From: Sphaerolaimus hirsutus
Taxonomy: Eukaryota > Nematoda > Chromadorea > Monhysterida > Sphaerolaimidae
Direction: 5' to 3'
Assembly: GCA_964036195.1 (NCBI GenBank)
Contig: OZ038453.1
Span: 2,375,438-2,439,437, forward strand
Length of the DNA stretch: 64,000 bases
The number at the start of each line of letters is the position of its first letter. The stretch's first letter is position 1. Below, piece after piece: positions 18,201 through 27,781 of this stretch. The translations under genes and the position numbers were made by a program. The notes beneath the pieces were generated by a model. That model worked only from the letters and a program-made list of their open reading frames with translations, did no database searches and was not told the origin of the DNA.

Positions 18201-20004
18201 ATTTCGTCATTTTTTGGCCGTCTGCCAATTCGCTTTTTATTTTATTTTGTCGGGCGGGTTACTCGCATAAGTCGCGCTTTTGTGTAGTCAGGTGGTCACT
18301 TTTTTAGTGTTCACTGTCTGCAACCGAAACCATGAGGGCAGAGACAAGAAAGAAATGCATGCACGAGCGTACAAAAGCGCGACTTATGCGAGTAACCCGC
18401 CCGACAAAATAAAATAAAAAGCGAATTGGCAGACGGCCAAGAAATGACGAAATAGTGATTTCCGGGCCAAAATTGAAGCGATATACGTCATATTGCAAAA
18501 TCGGCGACCTTAAGGGATGGTTTCATAAATTTTACAAACCGCCTTGCTCTCGGTGCATGTGCGTCGATGCGGCTAAACTTTAAAAAATCTATCGGGCGTA
18601 CGCCCTACCCTACAAATCTGTAGGGAGGATTAAATCTGGCCCCAGGTGAGACTTATTCAAGAATCTGTACCAATTATTGTGTAAGCCAGAAATTCAGCAA
18701 AAACTCACATTCTGATTGGATCTGAATGGTTTTGCCAAAATTGTCAATCGATTAATGCCGAGAATCAAGACACCGATCATGGACGCATAAGCAAAAAATG
18801 CAGCGACGAAAATCACCAGAAATTTCCATTCCTGCGAGATTAAGTTGAAATGACATTTGTGAAAAAAAATTTGCTGTAAATTAAATTTCTTGAACAAATC
18901 GAGCATTTACATTAAGCCGACTACAAGTGACCAGTACCCCAAACTTTTTTAAAAGTATACATAAAGATAGAGTATTGATTTTATACTTTACCCCCTGAGT
19001 ACAGAAAACGTAAAGTATTTTTTTACACATGAATAAATGTGAAGTAATTTACGTTTTTCCCAGAGGAAATTTAAAACTGCGTATTTTTGGTAAATTTTGC
19101 CAAACTTTTCAATCAAATCACTAATCAATACCTTTCTGCACATATAAGGTTTTAATGCACTAGTTCTTTTTTGCATATTTTAACTTTTTTCTGCCTTTTA
19201 TGCCTTGAAAAGTAAAACCTATATAAAAGCCTATTTGAAATACGTTTTCTGTACTCAAGTACTTTCAATAAGTATATGTCCATGTAGTGAGAACATCTAC
19301 TTTTTTCAGAGAAAACTTAAATTTTAAGTTTAAATTTTAAACGTATTTTACTCAATACTCAGTAAAAGTATTTTTCAAGTACCACGTAAATACGTTTAAC
19401 AACTATGCACGATTGCAGCCACACTCACCTCGGGAACGAGCGCACTTACGCTGACAAAGTGCTTCACCAAAATAGCGTATGTTATGTCAGCGACAGCGTT
19501 GCTCACGCAGAGGCGGAAAAATGTAGTCACGAATTTAGTTCTGAGGCACTCCCAGACCCCGTATAAGACCCTGTAAAGTGTTAAAGACCATGTAAAGTGT
19601 CATGTGTCATATAAAAGAGCCTGCAAAGTGTCAAATGTCATGTAAAAGACACTGTAAGGTGTCATGTAAAAGACACTGTAAGGTTTCATGTGTATCAAAT
19701 CATCATATTGTATCGTATCCAAATCATACGTTTTTGTATCCAAATCAAATGTCAAAAGTAAGATTTGGATACAATATATTAATATTTGGATACGCATGAC
19801 ACATTACCGGCATTTTACGTGACATTTGACACTTCACAGTGTATTTTACATGACACATGACATTTTACAGGATCTTTTACACTTTACAGGGTCTTTTACA
19901 GGGTCTGGGAGTGGCACCTGTACACGATTAACACGCTCGCCACGAGTCCGTAGAATGCGCACGACGTATAAATCAATGTGGAACTGATTATGGTCAGAAT
20001 TGAT
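12204..20004 (-). CDS. Seven-transmembrane serpentine receptor gene
   Basis: Exons in gene order, all phase-compatible: 20004-19918 (TM1, STLIYTSCAFYGLVASVLIV), 19540-19429 (TM2, FFRLCVSNAVADITYAILV), 18831-18709 (TM3, ending GINRLTILAKPF, an NR motif in the DRY position), 17315-17223 (TM4, LQWGGAVAFSVPFLMCGPQ), 16207-16042 (TM5, AALCTFTISVYVVAVFM), 15006-14895 (TM6, NLLIIGCVLCLFLSMSIV), 14280-14166 (TM7, SLYSSVLSNPYLL with NPxxL), 13805-13640 (helix 8, VVLSADVRSHC, Cys-rich tail) and probably 12688-12204 (tail with three 22-residue repeats). Donors are mostly GTGAGT. It is probably a chemosensory-type G-protein-coupled receptor in the plasma membrane, similar in style to nematode Srg/Srv receptors. 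The N-terminus is not resolved: exon 1 has no ATG. The last intron before helix 8 has no AG acceptor (see 13809-14165), so this allele may be damaged. An alternative acceptor at ATTGAG gives a different open tail frame. Confidence 0.8.
12285..12465. repeat. 66-bp tandem repeat, three copies, coding
   Basis: GACAACATTTTGCACCGTTC plus about 46 bp repeats three times. The unit length is a multiple of 3, and on the minus strand it encodes NDNCHQEQCKMLS-type 22-residue repeats in the presumed last receptor exon. The frame is kept across all three copies. Confidence 0.7.
12752..13513. mobile_element. Degenerate CAGAGTTGTTAAAAG hAT-like element
   Basis: It begins AGAGTTGTTAAAAGCAGC and ends AGTACTTTTAACAAC, with many AAACGT/TTTACTC-type words between. 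A CCGTATTTCC plus poly-C/poly-G stub (12781-12830) is nested near the left end. No clean 8-bp duplication was seen. It would lie in the last receptor intron (13639-12689). Confidence 0.5.
13809..14165 (-). mobile_element. Introner-like element in receptor, CTG target
   Basis: In gene orientation it runs from GTGCCAATCCCAGACCC to GGGTCTGGGACTGCCCC. Flanking CTG at 14168-14166 and 13808-13806 is the 3-bp duplication. The interior is tandem TTTTGCAGGGCATTTTAC and TGACACTTTGCATGACATT words. Removing element plus one CTG joins CTG to GTAGTATTG and keeps the receptor frame. The right-hand junction reads CCCCTG rather than CCCCAG, so a canonical acceptor is absent at the exact boundary. Confidence 0.78.
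14437..14607. mobile_element. CATAGGCGGCGTAAGTGCTTGTG element
   Basis: The ends are CTATGCGCGCAAGG and GCGCCTATGAC-like (CTTACGCCGCCTATG), with GCTTGTGAC/GTCACAAGC words inside. A related copy at 54695-55572 is interrupted by a hAT-like insertion. This copy, in receptor intron 6, serves as the uninterrupted reference. Confidence 0.55.
14609..14886. mobile_element. CCCC/GAATTATT MITE in receptor intron 6
   Basis: It begins near ACTTGAATTATTCCCCC and ends GGAATTATTTGAGCAAATATGG, close to the TM6 exon donor (14894). The ends are degenerate relatives of the CCGTATTTGCTTGAATAA family. Confidence 0.5.
15055..15453. mobile_element. TA-flanked MITE, CCGTAAATGCTCCAATA family
   Basis: The left end CCGTAAATGCTCCAATAAGG mirrors the right end CCTAATAGAGCATTTACGG; TA flanks both. 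The interior repeats GGGTCGC(TTT)ATTGGAG. It lies in receptor intron 5. Confidence 0.72.
15465..15993. mobile_element. hAT-like element with AAACGTAAA word array
   Basis: It begins CAGAGTTGTTAAAAGTACT and ends AGT/ACGTTTAAACAACTATG. The flanks TTGGTAAT and TTGATAAT agree at 7 of 8 positions, a hAT-type duplication. The interior iterates GTAAA, AAACGTAAA and AGTATTTT. It lies in receptor intron 5, next to the previous MITE. Confidence 0.72.
16308..16548. mobile_element. TA-flanked MITE, CCGTATTTCCTCGAA family (inverted)
   Basis: Ends CCGTATTTCCTCGAAATACC and TATTTCGAGGAAATACTG with flanking TA. Inverted relative to the copy at 9049-9316. It lies in receptor intron 4. Confidence 0.75.
16674..17100. 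mobile_element. GGTGCC/GGCACC word array, hAT-like ends
   Basis: It begins TAGAGATGTAAAGG and ends CCTTTAACATCACA, weakly inverted. The interior is dense in CACCGGTGCC, GGTGCGGTGCC and GGGCACC words. No 8-bp duplication was found, and a G-tract abuts the left end. It fills much of receptor intron 4. Confidence 0.5.
17362..18009. mobile_element. TIR-bounded 12-bp minisatellite (ACTTTACCCTTA)n
   Basis: The ends GGCCAGTTTCGCGAGTGGCAA and TTGCCACTTGCAGAACTGGC are inverted copies. Between them are about 600 bp of ACTTTACCCTTA/ACTTTACTCTTT repeats. The right end is followed by CAG (18010-18012), shared with the next element; a left CAG was not found. It lies in receptor intron 3. Confidence 0.68.
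18013..18642. mobile_element. Foldback element, second copy, CAG duplication
   Basis: GGGTCAGATTTAATTCTCCC ... AATCTGGCCC with arms of about 280 bp, closely matching 9630-10261. The duplicated CAG is at 18010-18012 and 18643-18645. It lies in receptor intron 3. The 64-aa frame found in both copies is arm sequence, not a gene. Confidence 0.78.
18945..19407. mobile_element. Degenerate AAACGT hAT-like element
   Basis: GTAAAGTATTTTTTT and AAAACGTATTTTACTC words, ending TACGTTTAACAACTATG like 15465-15993. The left end is not identifiable. It occupies receptor intron 2. Confidence 0.45.
19541..19917 (-). mobile_element. Introner-like element forming receptor intron 1
   Basis: The exon ends TACAG and the intron begins GTGCCACTCCCAGACCCTG; it ends CGGGGTCTGGGAGTGCCTCAG, then the exon. 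CAG at 19920-19918 and 19543-19541 is duplicated. The splice splits an AG|A Arg codon, and the receptor frame runs through. The interior has AAAAGACCCTGTAAAGTGTC words and, in the middle, a small GTATCCAAATC inverted repeat. Confidence 0.82.
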
Positions 20005-20188
20005 CTGATCAGCCACGTGTCACCGCCATCGGAACCGGAATTTCACCGACCGGAATAGTTTTTTTTTCGGGCGGCTCAATTAATTGTGTCGAAAATTATA
20101 TGCCGCGTATTTGTCCGAAACGAATGCGTTTTATGATTTTACATAAAGTTTCATGGAACGCATCCAAAAAATGCAACGTAGACGTGAC

Positions 20189-20321
20189 TAGTGATGTAAA
20201 AAACGCCAGAACTTCGGCGCCAAGCGCCAAAAGCGCCATGGCGTATTTCATGTGTATAGCGCCAAGCGCCAATGGCGCCACAGCAAAATCGAGCAAGGGC
20301 CATGGCGCATTTACATCACTA
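20189..20321. mobile_element. hAT-like GGCGCC element (133 bp)
   Basis: TAGTGATGTAAAAAACGCC ... GCGCATTTACATCACTA, flanked by GACGTGAC and GATGTGAC (7 of 8). The interior is GGCGCCAAGCGCC-type palindromic words. Another array with only a right end (CCATCACTA, 20489-20497) follows at 20375-20497. Confidence 0.78.
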
Positions 20322-20610
20322 GATGTGACACATCTTCACCAGTGACAAGCCTGAATTTAGTGACCTTGTCAGTCACGGCACGGCGCCATGGCGCTGACGC
20401 CATTTTTTCGTGGAGTCCTTGGCGCCTGACATCCTGTTTCCGAATGGCGCCATTGCACCATTGGCGCTTGGAACCTTTTTGGCGCCTTTCCATCACTACG
20501 CTATGCACCATATTTGCTTGAATAGAGCATCCTTTGGATAATTCCACCATGTTAGACGAATGGTGGAAAAATGACTTCCCCTGCATAATTCCCCACATAA
20601 AGAATATGAT

Positions 20611-20708
20611 TAGTGATGGAAAAGGGCGCCAAGCGCCAATGGCGCTATGGCGCGGCGCCCTCTGGCGCCCTTATATGGCGCCAGCGCCATGGCGCCATTC
20701 CATCACTA
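20611..20708. mobile_element. hAT-like GGCGCC element (98 bp)
   Basis: TAGTGATGGAAAAGGGCGCC ... GGCGCCATTCCATCACTA, flanked by AATATGAT and CATATGAT (7 of 8). It is the shortest copy, essentially ends plus GGCGCC words. Confidence 0.8.
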
Positions 20709-20830
20709 CATATGATCCATATGTGTCCAATTTCAAAGGGGAATTATTCAAGCAAATCCGGCAGAACTGAACACAGAAAATTGTTCTTAATAATGTCGAT
20801 CTGCATATAATTTCAGACTCAATTAATGAC

Positions 20831-21045
20831 GCTGCACACACTAGTTTACTAACGGTTTACTAAGAATTTGGTAAACTCATTTTTCAGTTTCTGAGCGCAT
20901 CTGAGTTCACCGGAACGTGTTTTTTTTTACCTCCGTTAACTGCAGTTGACGAACAGTTCATTCCGGTGAACTCAGATGCGCTCAGAAGCTGAACACTGAG
21001 TTGACCAAATTCTTAGTTTACAGTTAGTAAACTAGTGTCTGCAGC
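20831..21045. mobile_element. Foldback element, GCTGCACACACTAGTTTAC ends
   Basis: Arms of about 95 bp (CACTAGTTTACT ... GCGCATCTGAGTTCACCGGAA) are inverted around a short loop containing GTTAACTGCAGTTGACG. A diverged copy is at 51466-51668. Confidence 0.7.
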
Positions 21046-21250
21046 CCCAAATGTGTAGCCAAAAAAACTTGTCCGACAAATAAAATTCCGCACGAGGAAA
21101 ATAGTCTAGTGAAAGGTTATGATAGGATTGATTAGAATAATTAGTTGCATTCATGCGTTGAGAATAAGAATTTTTATATATTTTTCTGTTCGCCTGTGAA
21201 TTTGAAATGTGTGTGTTAGAATTGCGATCGGGTGTCTCTACAATGTGCAA
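21046..21250 (-). other. Candidate extracellular N-terminal exon of receptor
   Basis: A strong acceptor (ATTGCCTTTTGCAG) precedes an open frame of about 68 codons with several sequons (NAT, NYS, NQS, NLS), as in a glycosylated receptor N-tail. It lies upstream of the TM1 exon on the same strand. No clear donor is visible because the foldback element abuts its end, and no ATG-containing upstream exon was found. Confidence 0.3.
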
Positions 21251-21332
21251 CTGCAAAAGGCAATAAAATGGTCTTTATAATGTGTTACAAAAGCTATGAT
21301 GCACATGTTTATTTATTGATGTTTGCATATAC

Positions 21333-21716
21333 CAGATATCCTTGAATAAAGCCCCAGGGGAGTTATTTTTTCGTCAGATGTTTTTTAGGGAGGAGTTATT
21401 CAAGGGGGGGTATTCAAGGGAGGGGGTTATTTTTTCCTCAGAAACTCTGAACTTAATTCATTGTATGAATGCATTCTGTGATGTTGTGCTCGCGGGAAAC
21501 AGGGCTCCAGTGAACTGAGGCTGTGGTGCACAGATGAGAAATGTGTGGTGTGGTCCAGATAAATTGGGGTGTGGACCTTGGGCAAGAGGCAAAGCCAAGT
21601 CCACTACCATATTTCTCCATTTATAACACCCAGGTGTTATACCAAATCAGAGCAATTTTCAGCAATCTTTTTTTAAACTTGTGTAACACCGGGGTGTTGG
21701 ATCAAGGGGCTGTTAT
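21333..21716. other. MITE fragment and unassigned sequence
   Basis: CCAGATATCCTTGAATAAAGCCCC and GAGTTATTCAAGG words mark a left-end fragment of a TA-flanked MITE (21333-21440). CACCCAGGTGTTATACC-type words follow at 21628-21725. No gene seen. Confidence 0.4.
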
Positions 21717-22868
21717 AAACACCTTCCCACCCAAGTCCGGCCCCCTATTTTTGACTTCACTTCGGATGCCCTATCTCCAGCTGTGGGCAGCGTGGAAAGC
21801 TAAAAGTTGGGTGGTATATAGGCGCAAGCCCCCTTTACCATTCATGAATGGAAGGGGCCATCACGACTCACTACAGGGTGGGTTGCTCTATATGTCAAAA
21901 ACATTTGTGGCGTTTTTACTGTCCCACCCAGTTCCGACCCCCACTTGATTTGTTATACTGTGGTCTGGAAAAGGGGTGCCAGGTGCCTATTGTGCCACAG
22001 GAAAAGGGCACAATGGTGTGGCACACTTTGGCACCCCCAAATGACACCAACACAATTTCATTGCTAATCTTATAAGCCTCCCAGTAAGCAGCAGATAAAA
22101 AATTGTCAATTTGCTAATTTTAAAATTCACTTTTTGCATTGATTTTCTTACACACTTGACACGCTGGTTTAGGATGTTTTTTAGAGGAGGGTTTAAGGTT
22201 CAAAGTTGTGTAAAAAACATTACCTCTAAAATGCCTCCATTAGAAAATTTACTGGGGTGAATTTAAAATTGTAAATTTTGACAATTTATGTTCCTGTGAT
22301 GACATCATTCTGATGTCATAAAATTTACTCCAAGTAAATTTTTCAATGGAGGCACTTTAGAGGTAATGTTTGTTACACAATTTTGAACCTTAAACCCTCC
22401 TCTATAAAACATCCTAAACCAGCATGTCAAGTGTGTAAAAAAATTAAACCAAAAAGTGAATTTTAAAATTTGCAAATTTATAATTTTTTATCTGCTGCTT
22501 ACTGGGAGGCCTCAAGATTAGCGATGGAATGGTGCTGGTGCCATTTGGGGGTGCCAAACAGCGCCACACCATGGTGCCATTTTCCTGTGGTGCAATCAGT
22601 GCCTGGCACCCATTTTCCAGACCACAGTATAACAAACCAATTGGGGGCCAGAACTGGGTGGGACAGCAAAAACGCCACAAATTTTTTGACACAGAGCAAT
22701 CCACCCTGTACTGAGTCGTGATGGCCCCTTCCATTCATGAATTGTAGAGGGGGCTTGCGCCTATATACCACCCAACTTTAAGCTTTCCACCCTGCCCACA
22801 GCTGCAGATAGGGCATCTGAAGTGAAGTCAAAAATAGGGGGTCAGACTTGGGTGGGAAGGTGTTTACA
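21717..22868. repeat. 1.15-kb near-perfect palindrome
   Basis: The left arm starts ACACCTTCCCACCCAAGTC and is mirrored by GACTTGGGTGGGAAGGTGT at the right end. Inner arms (GGTTTAGGATGTTTT...) mirror around 22290-22310. The arms include GGTGCC and GGCACC words. The symmetry covers almost the whole length with scattered mismatches and small indels. No transposase ORF is present. Confidence 0.75.
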
Positions 22869-22910
22869 TGGAAATTTTTAAAACTATACGAAAAGTTTGC
22901 AGGTTTCGTC

Positions 22911-23676
22911 TAGGGTTCAAACGGGACCGCGGTCCCGGTACATGGTTCGGCAAAAAGTCGGGACTGGGGCGGTCCCGGTCCCGGTCCCGGTCCCAACACC
23001 CCAGTCCCGGTCCCGGTCCCGGTCCCGACAATTGAAAAAGGCCAGTCCCGGTCCCGGTCCCGGTCCCGACCACCCAGTCCCGGTCCCGGTCCCGGAATTT
23101 TTCAGTGGTCCCGATAAGAAAAATTAACTGGACTGGAACCAAATTTTGCCTATTAAATACTTGTAAAATTCGAAAAAATTTGCGCCAGTCGGCGCATTCT
23201 CATTCCGTCGACGATTTTTTGACGGTTTTTTTGGTGAGTTCCAAGCATTCTCATTCATGTTCGACATCAGAGAAGGCTGAAAAATTTATTTTCCTTCAGA
23301 AAGCACTGCGCCAGCTTATGTATCAATACTCACTGTCATAATTTTCGTGCGTTATGTCCTTTTTTGTGACTCAATTGAATTTTGTGACTTTTATTTTATT
23401 TTTGATGACAATTTTGATTGAATGAAGTGTGAAAATCGTATGAAACTTCTGAAAATATGCATTCAAATGGTTATCGGTCCCGATAGGGCTCAAAAGGGGG
23501 CTGTGGTACTGGTACCTGGTTCGGCAAATCCTGGTCCCGTTCCGGATGCCCCAGTCCCGGTCCCGGTCCCGGTCCCGACAATTGAAAAATGACAGTCCCG
23601 GTCCCGGTCCCGGTCCCGATAAGAAAAATTTCTGGTCCCGGTCCCGGTCCGAAAAAGTGGTCCCGTTTGAACCCTA
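22911..23676. mobile_element. hAT-like element with GGTCCC arrays
   Basis: TAGGGTTCAAACGGGACC ... GGTCCCGTTTGAACCCTA, flanked by a perfect 8-bp GTTTCGTC duplication. Both subterminal regions are (CGGTCC)n-type arrays; the unique core, about 23110-23470, has no recognisable gene. Confidence 0.85.
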
Positions 23677-24698
23677 GTTTCGTCCCCACTCATGGACCTG
23701 CGCCCATTTTTGTGCGGGACTCGTCAGCATGAACACAATGTCATAAACATAGTAACTAACATGACCATAGTAACTGTAGCACTTAATTAACATTATATTT
23801 ATTACTTTTTGTAATAAGTGATGGAAAAGCGCGATAACTATTGGCTGAAAAGTAAAGTAAAGTACGATATATATTTGTGCTTTCATTTTCTACAGACGTC
23901 ACTGCATATTTTTTGGTTCCCAAGGCAGCTAATTTAATGGAAAAATATGCGTGCCACGGAATTACAACGAGTGGCGCCGCACACAATATCAAAATTTGGT
24001 CAATTTAAGCCTATGTTTTTGAAACCAAGCATAGCACCCCCGGGGTGCTATACAACTATGTAACACCCCGGGTGTTATGCACGGGGGCTGCTATAAACAG
24101 AGAAATACAGTAAGCCAATGACCAGAGGAGAGTTGTGTTCATTTTCAGTGTGGTTGTGCTTGTTGTGGGTCTCAAAGTCTAACATCTCATATTTATAAAT
24201 TGGCAACACCCGAAGGGGGCATGAATGATGGGGGAAAATGAGTTAATGAACATCAACTGACCTGAACACCCAAGTAGTCACATATGAAGATTGGCTGAAA
24301 CATGAAGTTTATGGGTTCAGACCAATCACCCAAAAACCTATACAACTGTGGAAATGCAAGTGTAAAGAATGTAGTGGACTCCAACTACAACTGTGAACTC
24401 ATGTAATCCATGTATTTAACAGTTCAACAACAACAAAAAGGTGTTTATACACTGCATAAATACATGTTAGGTTGTATCTGTTGTCACTGCCATACGTTAA
24501 AATTCTTTTGTATTTTTATCTATCATTTTTGTAAATTTTACAGCATACGTTTCACCCAAAGGGGGAAGTTATTCAAGAGGGGAAGTTATTCGAGGGGGGA
24601 GTTATTTTTTCGTCATAGTTTTTGAGGGGGGAGTTATTCAAAGGGGGTTATTCGAGTGGGTCTTATTCGAGGGTAAAGGGTAGTCTGCTCAGTGCTGA

Positions 24699-25527
24699 CT
24701 ACACACCAGAGTTGCGAAAGTGTATTTACGCTTACCCGAAATACCCGGGTAAATGGGTATTTATACTTACGCTTACGCTTACGCTTTCATAAAATACCCG
24801 TACGCTTTTTTACGCTTTCCCGGCCAAAATACCCGGGTACTAAAAGCGTAAAAAAGCTTTTCACACAGTTCAGTTTACACTTTTGAAAAAGCATAAAACC
24901 ACAAAAAAGAGTGAACGAAACTGCGTACCAAAAAAATTACTGCGTGCGTGCAGTAATGTGCTGGAAATAGTGGCACATTTACAAATTGTGTCGCAGTATG
25001 AATGTCTTGCTAATACTGTGTCGTCGGGCAAAATCGTGGCTTCAGCTAAGAAATTTTGGGCTGAAAATGGATTCCAACGACGATGTTGTCGCCGTCGACA
25101 GCACTAAGTCCAAGTTGGAAGATAAAAAGATGACTTACCGTGTTTCTTCTAATAGAACGGTAGCCTCCAATAGAACGGCACCTCCCATATAACGGCAGGC
25201 AAAAAAAGTTGACGAAAAAAATTGAACGGTGCTCTCCTATTATAAGAAATACGGTAAGTGTCGCTGCCGATGAATTGCCAAACAACATATGAGGGCAGAC
25301 TACTTAGTGGACATCCGAAAAATGTCGCTGAGAGCTTGATTTGGAAAGAATTCACTGAGAAAATGTCTCTTAAAATTTTTTTACGCTTACGCTTTTATTT
25401 ACGCTTTCCCAGGTATTTTAAAAATACCTTACGCTTTAAGTATCCATACTGAAAATTTGGAAAGTGTATTTACGCTTACGCTTACGCTTTCCAAAAATAC
25501 CGGTATTTTAACAACTCTGCTACACAC
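24699..25527. mobile_element. hAT-like element with TTACGC arrays
   Basis: The element, 24707-25519, runs CAGAGTTGCGAAAGTGTA ... TTTTAACAACTCTG with a perfect CTACACAC duplication. Both subterminal regions iterate TTACGC(T). The core has short protein-like stretches (24885-25130) that could be transposase debris. A CCGTGTTTCTTCTAATAG MITE (25138-25254) is nested inside. Confidence 0.82.
25138..25254. mobile_element. TA-flanked TTCTAATAGAA MITE nested in hAT element
   Basis: CCGTGTTTCTTCTAATAGAAC ... AAGAAATACGG with TA on both sides; interior CCAATAGAACGGC words. Same family as 31863-32285. Confidence 0.7.
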
Positions 25528-25724
25528 ACCTTGCCCTGAATTCTACCATATCTCATCTAAAAACTTTTTAACACGTTCTGCCTTCAAACATTGCTTTCAC
25601 CGTGGAATAATTACGCGCAGAAAACCTCTCGTCGAGTCTATTTATTCAGCAAATTGCGGGCATTCTAAACTGTATTTGTTCCGCTCAGTATACGCAATAT
25701 AAATATATTAGTGGAGGCACTCTG

Positions 25725-26113
25725 GTACCAATCCCGCGCACTGAAAAAAGTCACGTAACACGCAAAATGTCACAGAAATTTGTCAAATGTCGTGTAAACT
25801 GTCAGAATATTGAGTAAAACCGACGGGAATGTTTCCTCTTTTTTTAAGGCAACGATAAAAAACTAAAATTCGAAAACATTTGTGAATTTTTGAATTCTTT
25901 GGAGTTTTCGATTTTTTGTCACCCCTAGAAAAAAAACTAAAAAATCGACCCCTTACCAGAAAAATTCGAAAATACCAAAATTCGAAAAGTGTTTAAAACA
26001 CCAAAAACACTTAAACCAAAAACACAAAAATTTAACACTTTTTTCTGTGTGTCTGCACTGGTCACTTGCAGTCCATGTCAAACGTGACATTTTACATTGC
26101 GCGGGACTGGCTC
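25725..26113 (+). mobile_element. Introner-family element, CTG duplication
   Basis: GTACCAATCCCGCGCAC ... GCGCGGGACTGGCTC between CTG at 25722-25724 and 26114-26116. Ends and duplication match the intron-forming copies. I could not show that it lies in a gene; the flanking frames are not recognisable. The interior contains CGAAAAT/ATTTTCG words like those at 56210-56350. Confidence 0.68.
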
Positions 26114-26377
26114 CTGCCCGGAGACCCCGGGGCACAACGATTTCAATTGAATGCAAATTATTTTTTGCACTGGATTTGTACGCAACCTTCGAAGAAGCAA
26201 TTTTACGTGAAGTTGTCGTACACACTAAATGTGCGGTACGAGCTATTTCACGGTTCCTAGTTCCAATTTGAAAACTCGTTCGGAAACTGAATGGCGACGC
26301 GAACGCTGATTGACGCTTCCACCATCCCGCAACTAGTGGTGGAAAAGGCACCGGAAAATATGGCACCGCACCGCACC

Positions 26378-26684
26378 TAGGGTGTCAAATTTCCGTTTCT
26401 GTTTTCCGTTTCCGCAGGAAAAATTTTTACCTTTCCGTTTTCCGGCAGCCAAAAAATTTTTACCTTTCCGTTTTCCGTTTTCCGGCAGCCGAAGATTTTT
26501 TACCTTTCCGTTTTCCGTTTTCCGGCAGCTGAAAATTTGTTACATTTCCGTTTCCGTTTTTCCGGCCCATATTTCCGTTTTCCGGCATAAATTTTTTTAC
26601 CTTTCCGTTTTCTGTTTTCTGTAAAGTGAAAAAATTTTACCTTTCCGTTTTCCATTTTCCGTAAAAAAATTTTTTGACACCCTA
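26378..26684. mobile_element. TTTTCCG array with TAGGGTGTCAAA ends
   Basis: TAGGGTGTCAAATTTCCG ... TTTTTTGACACCCTA. The interior is repeated TACCTTTCCGTTTTCCG. It is embedded in CACCGCACC sequence, which obscures the target duplication. GGTGCC-type words flank it up to 26790. Confidence 0.68.
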
Positions 26685-26789
26685 AGTCCGCACCGCACCG
26701 GTGCCATTCCTCAGAAACGGCACCTGGTGCCTCGGGCACCGGCAAAAAATGGACCCAGCACCGGTGCCATTTTGCAAAAAATAGCATTG

Positions 26790-27450
26790 GCACTAGCGTT
26801 CCAAAAAATGGCTAGTCAATGGGGTAGTCAATGGGGATGCTTTAATGTCAAAAAGTGGTAGCAACAGTTGGAAGCTGAAATGTGTGGTTGGCAAACTTTC
26901 CAAAACTATGAACAGCAAATTTCAGATACAATATCATCAGCAGCAAAAGGGCTTGAAACTAAAAATAAATGAATCATGCCAGTACAAAGAAACTGTTAAC
27001 CAGGTCAACGTCTAGCAAGCACCCCGCACCTCAGAAGTATTGCTTAAAATGATGACACTGGCATTAATTCATCTCCAGAGTATTTCACTGACATAATTCC
27101 AATGATTGGAAATACATAAAAATATATTCAAGCGCAATACATAAAGTATATTGAAATTTTTCCAACTGAGACTTCTCATAGTTATCTATCCCATTATGTA
27201 TCCCTTCCCAATTCAATTAAACCTGATTTTGCAGATTCCCCAAGGTTTCCCATTTTTGCAGATTTCCCAGCTACTCAGGATCCAGCAGACAAAGGATTCA
27301 TTCAACACAACTACAATGATTTACAACTACACCTGCTTATGATACTGATTATATGTGATAACAAGTGATTTCTTTCTTTTCTTAAGTGAAGGGAGAATGT
27401 GTTAAGTCCTGGATATGTGATTCTCATTACATTTCCCCGGTTAAAGTATG
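26790..27450. other. No gene recognised
   Basis: AT-rich sequence with only short frames; no splice-flanked exon or repeat family identified. Confidence 0.4.
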
Positions 27451-27781
27451 CCGTATTTGCTTGAATAATCCCCCTGGGGGATTATTATTTCGTCAGACAT
27501 TTTTGAGGGGGGAACTATTCGAGGGGGGAATTATTCAAGGGGGGGAATTATTGTTTCATCAAAATTTTCAAGCATGTTTCTATCAACTCATTTCACGAAA
27601 TATGCTACATAAACATAATAACGTGTCATTTTTGTTAAACTTAGGTACAACAAATTAATCAAATCTTTAAAGGGGGGATTATTCAAGGGGGGAATAATTC
27701 TTTTCTCACTCGTCTTACAGGGGGGGGGGATTATTCGAGGGGGGAATTATTCAGGGGGGGAAACTATTCAAGCAAATACTG
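27451..27781. mobile_element. MITE, CCGTATTTGCTTGAATAATCCCC family
   Basis: CCGTATTTGCTTGAATAATC ... CTATTCAAGCAAATACTG, with GGGGGGAATTATTCAAG words inside. Close relatives are at 44313-44645 and the partial 52305-52439. 27782-28421 downstream shows nothing I can assign. Confidence 0.7.
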
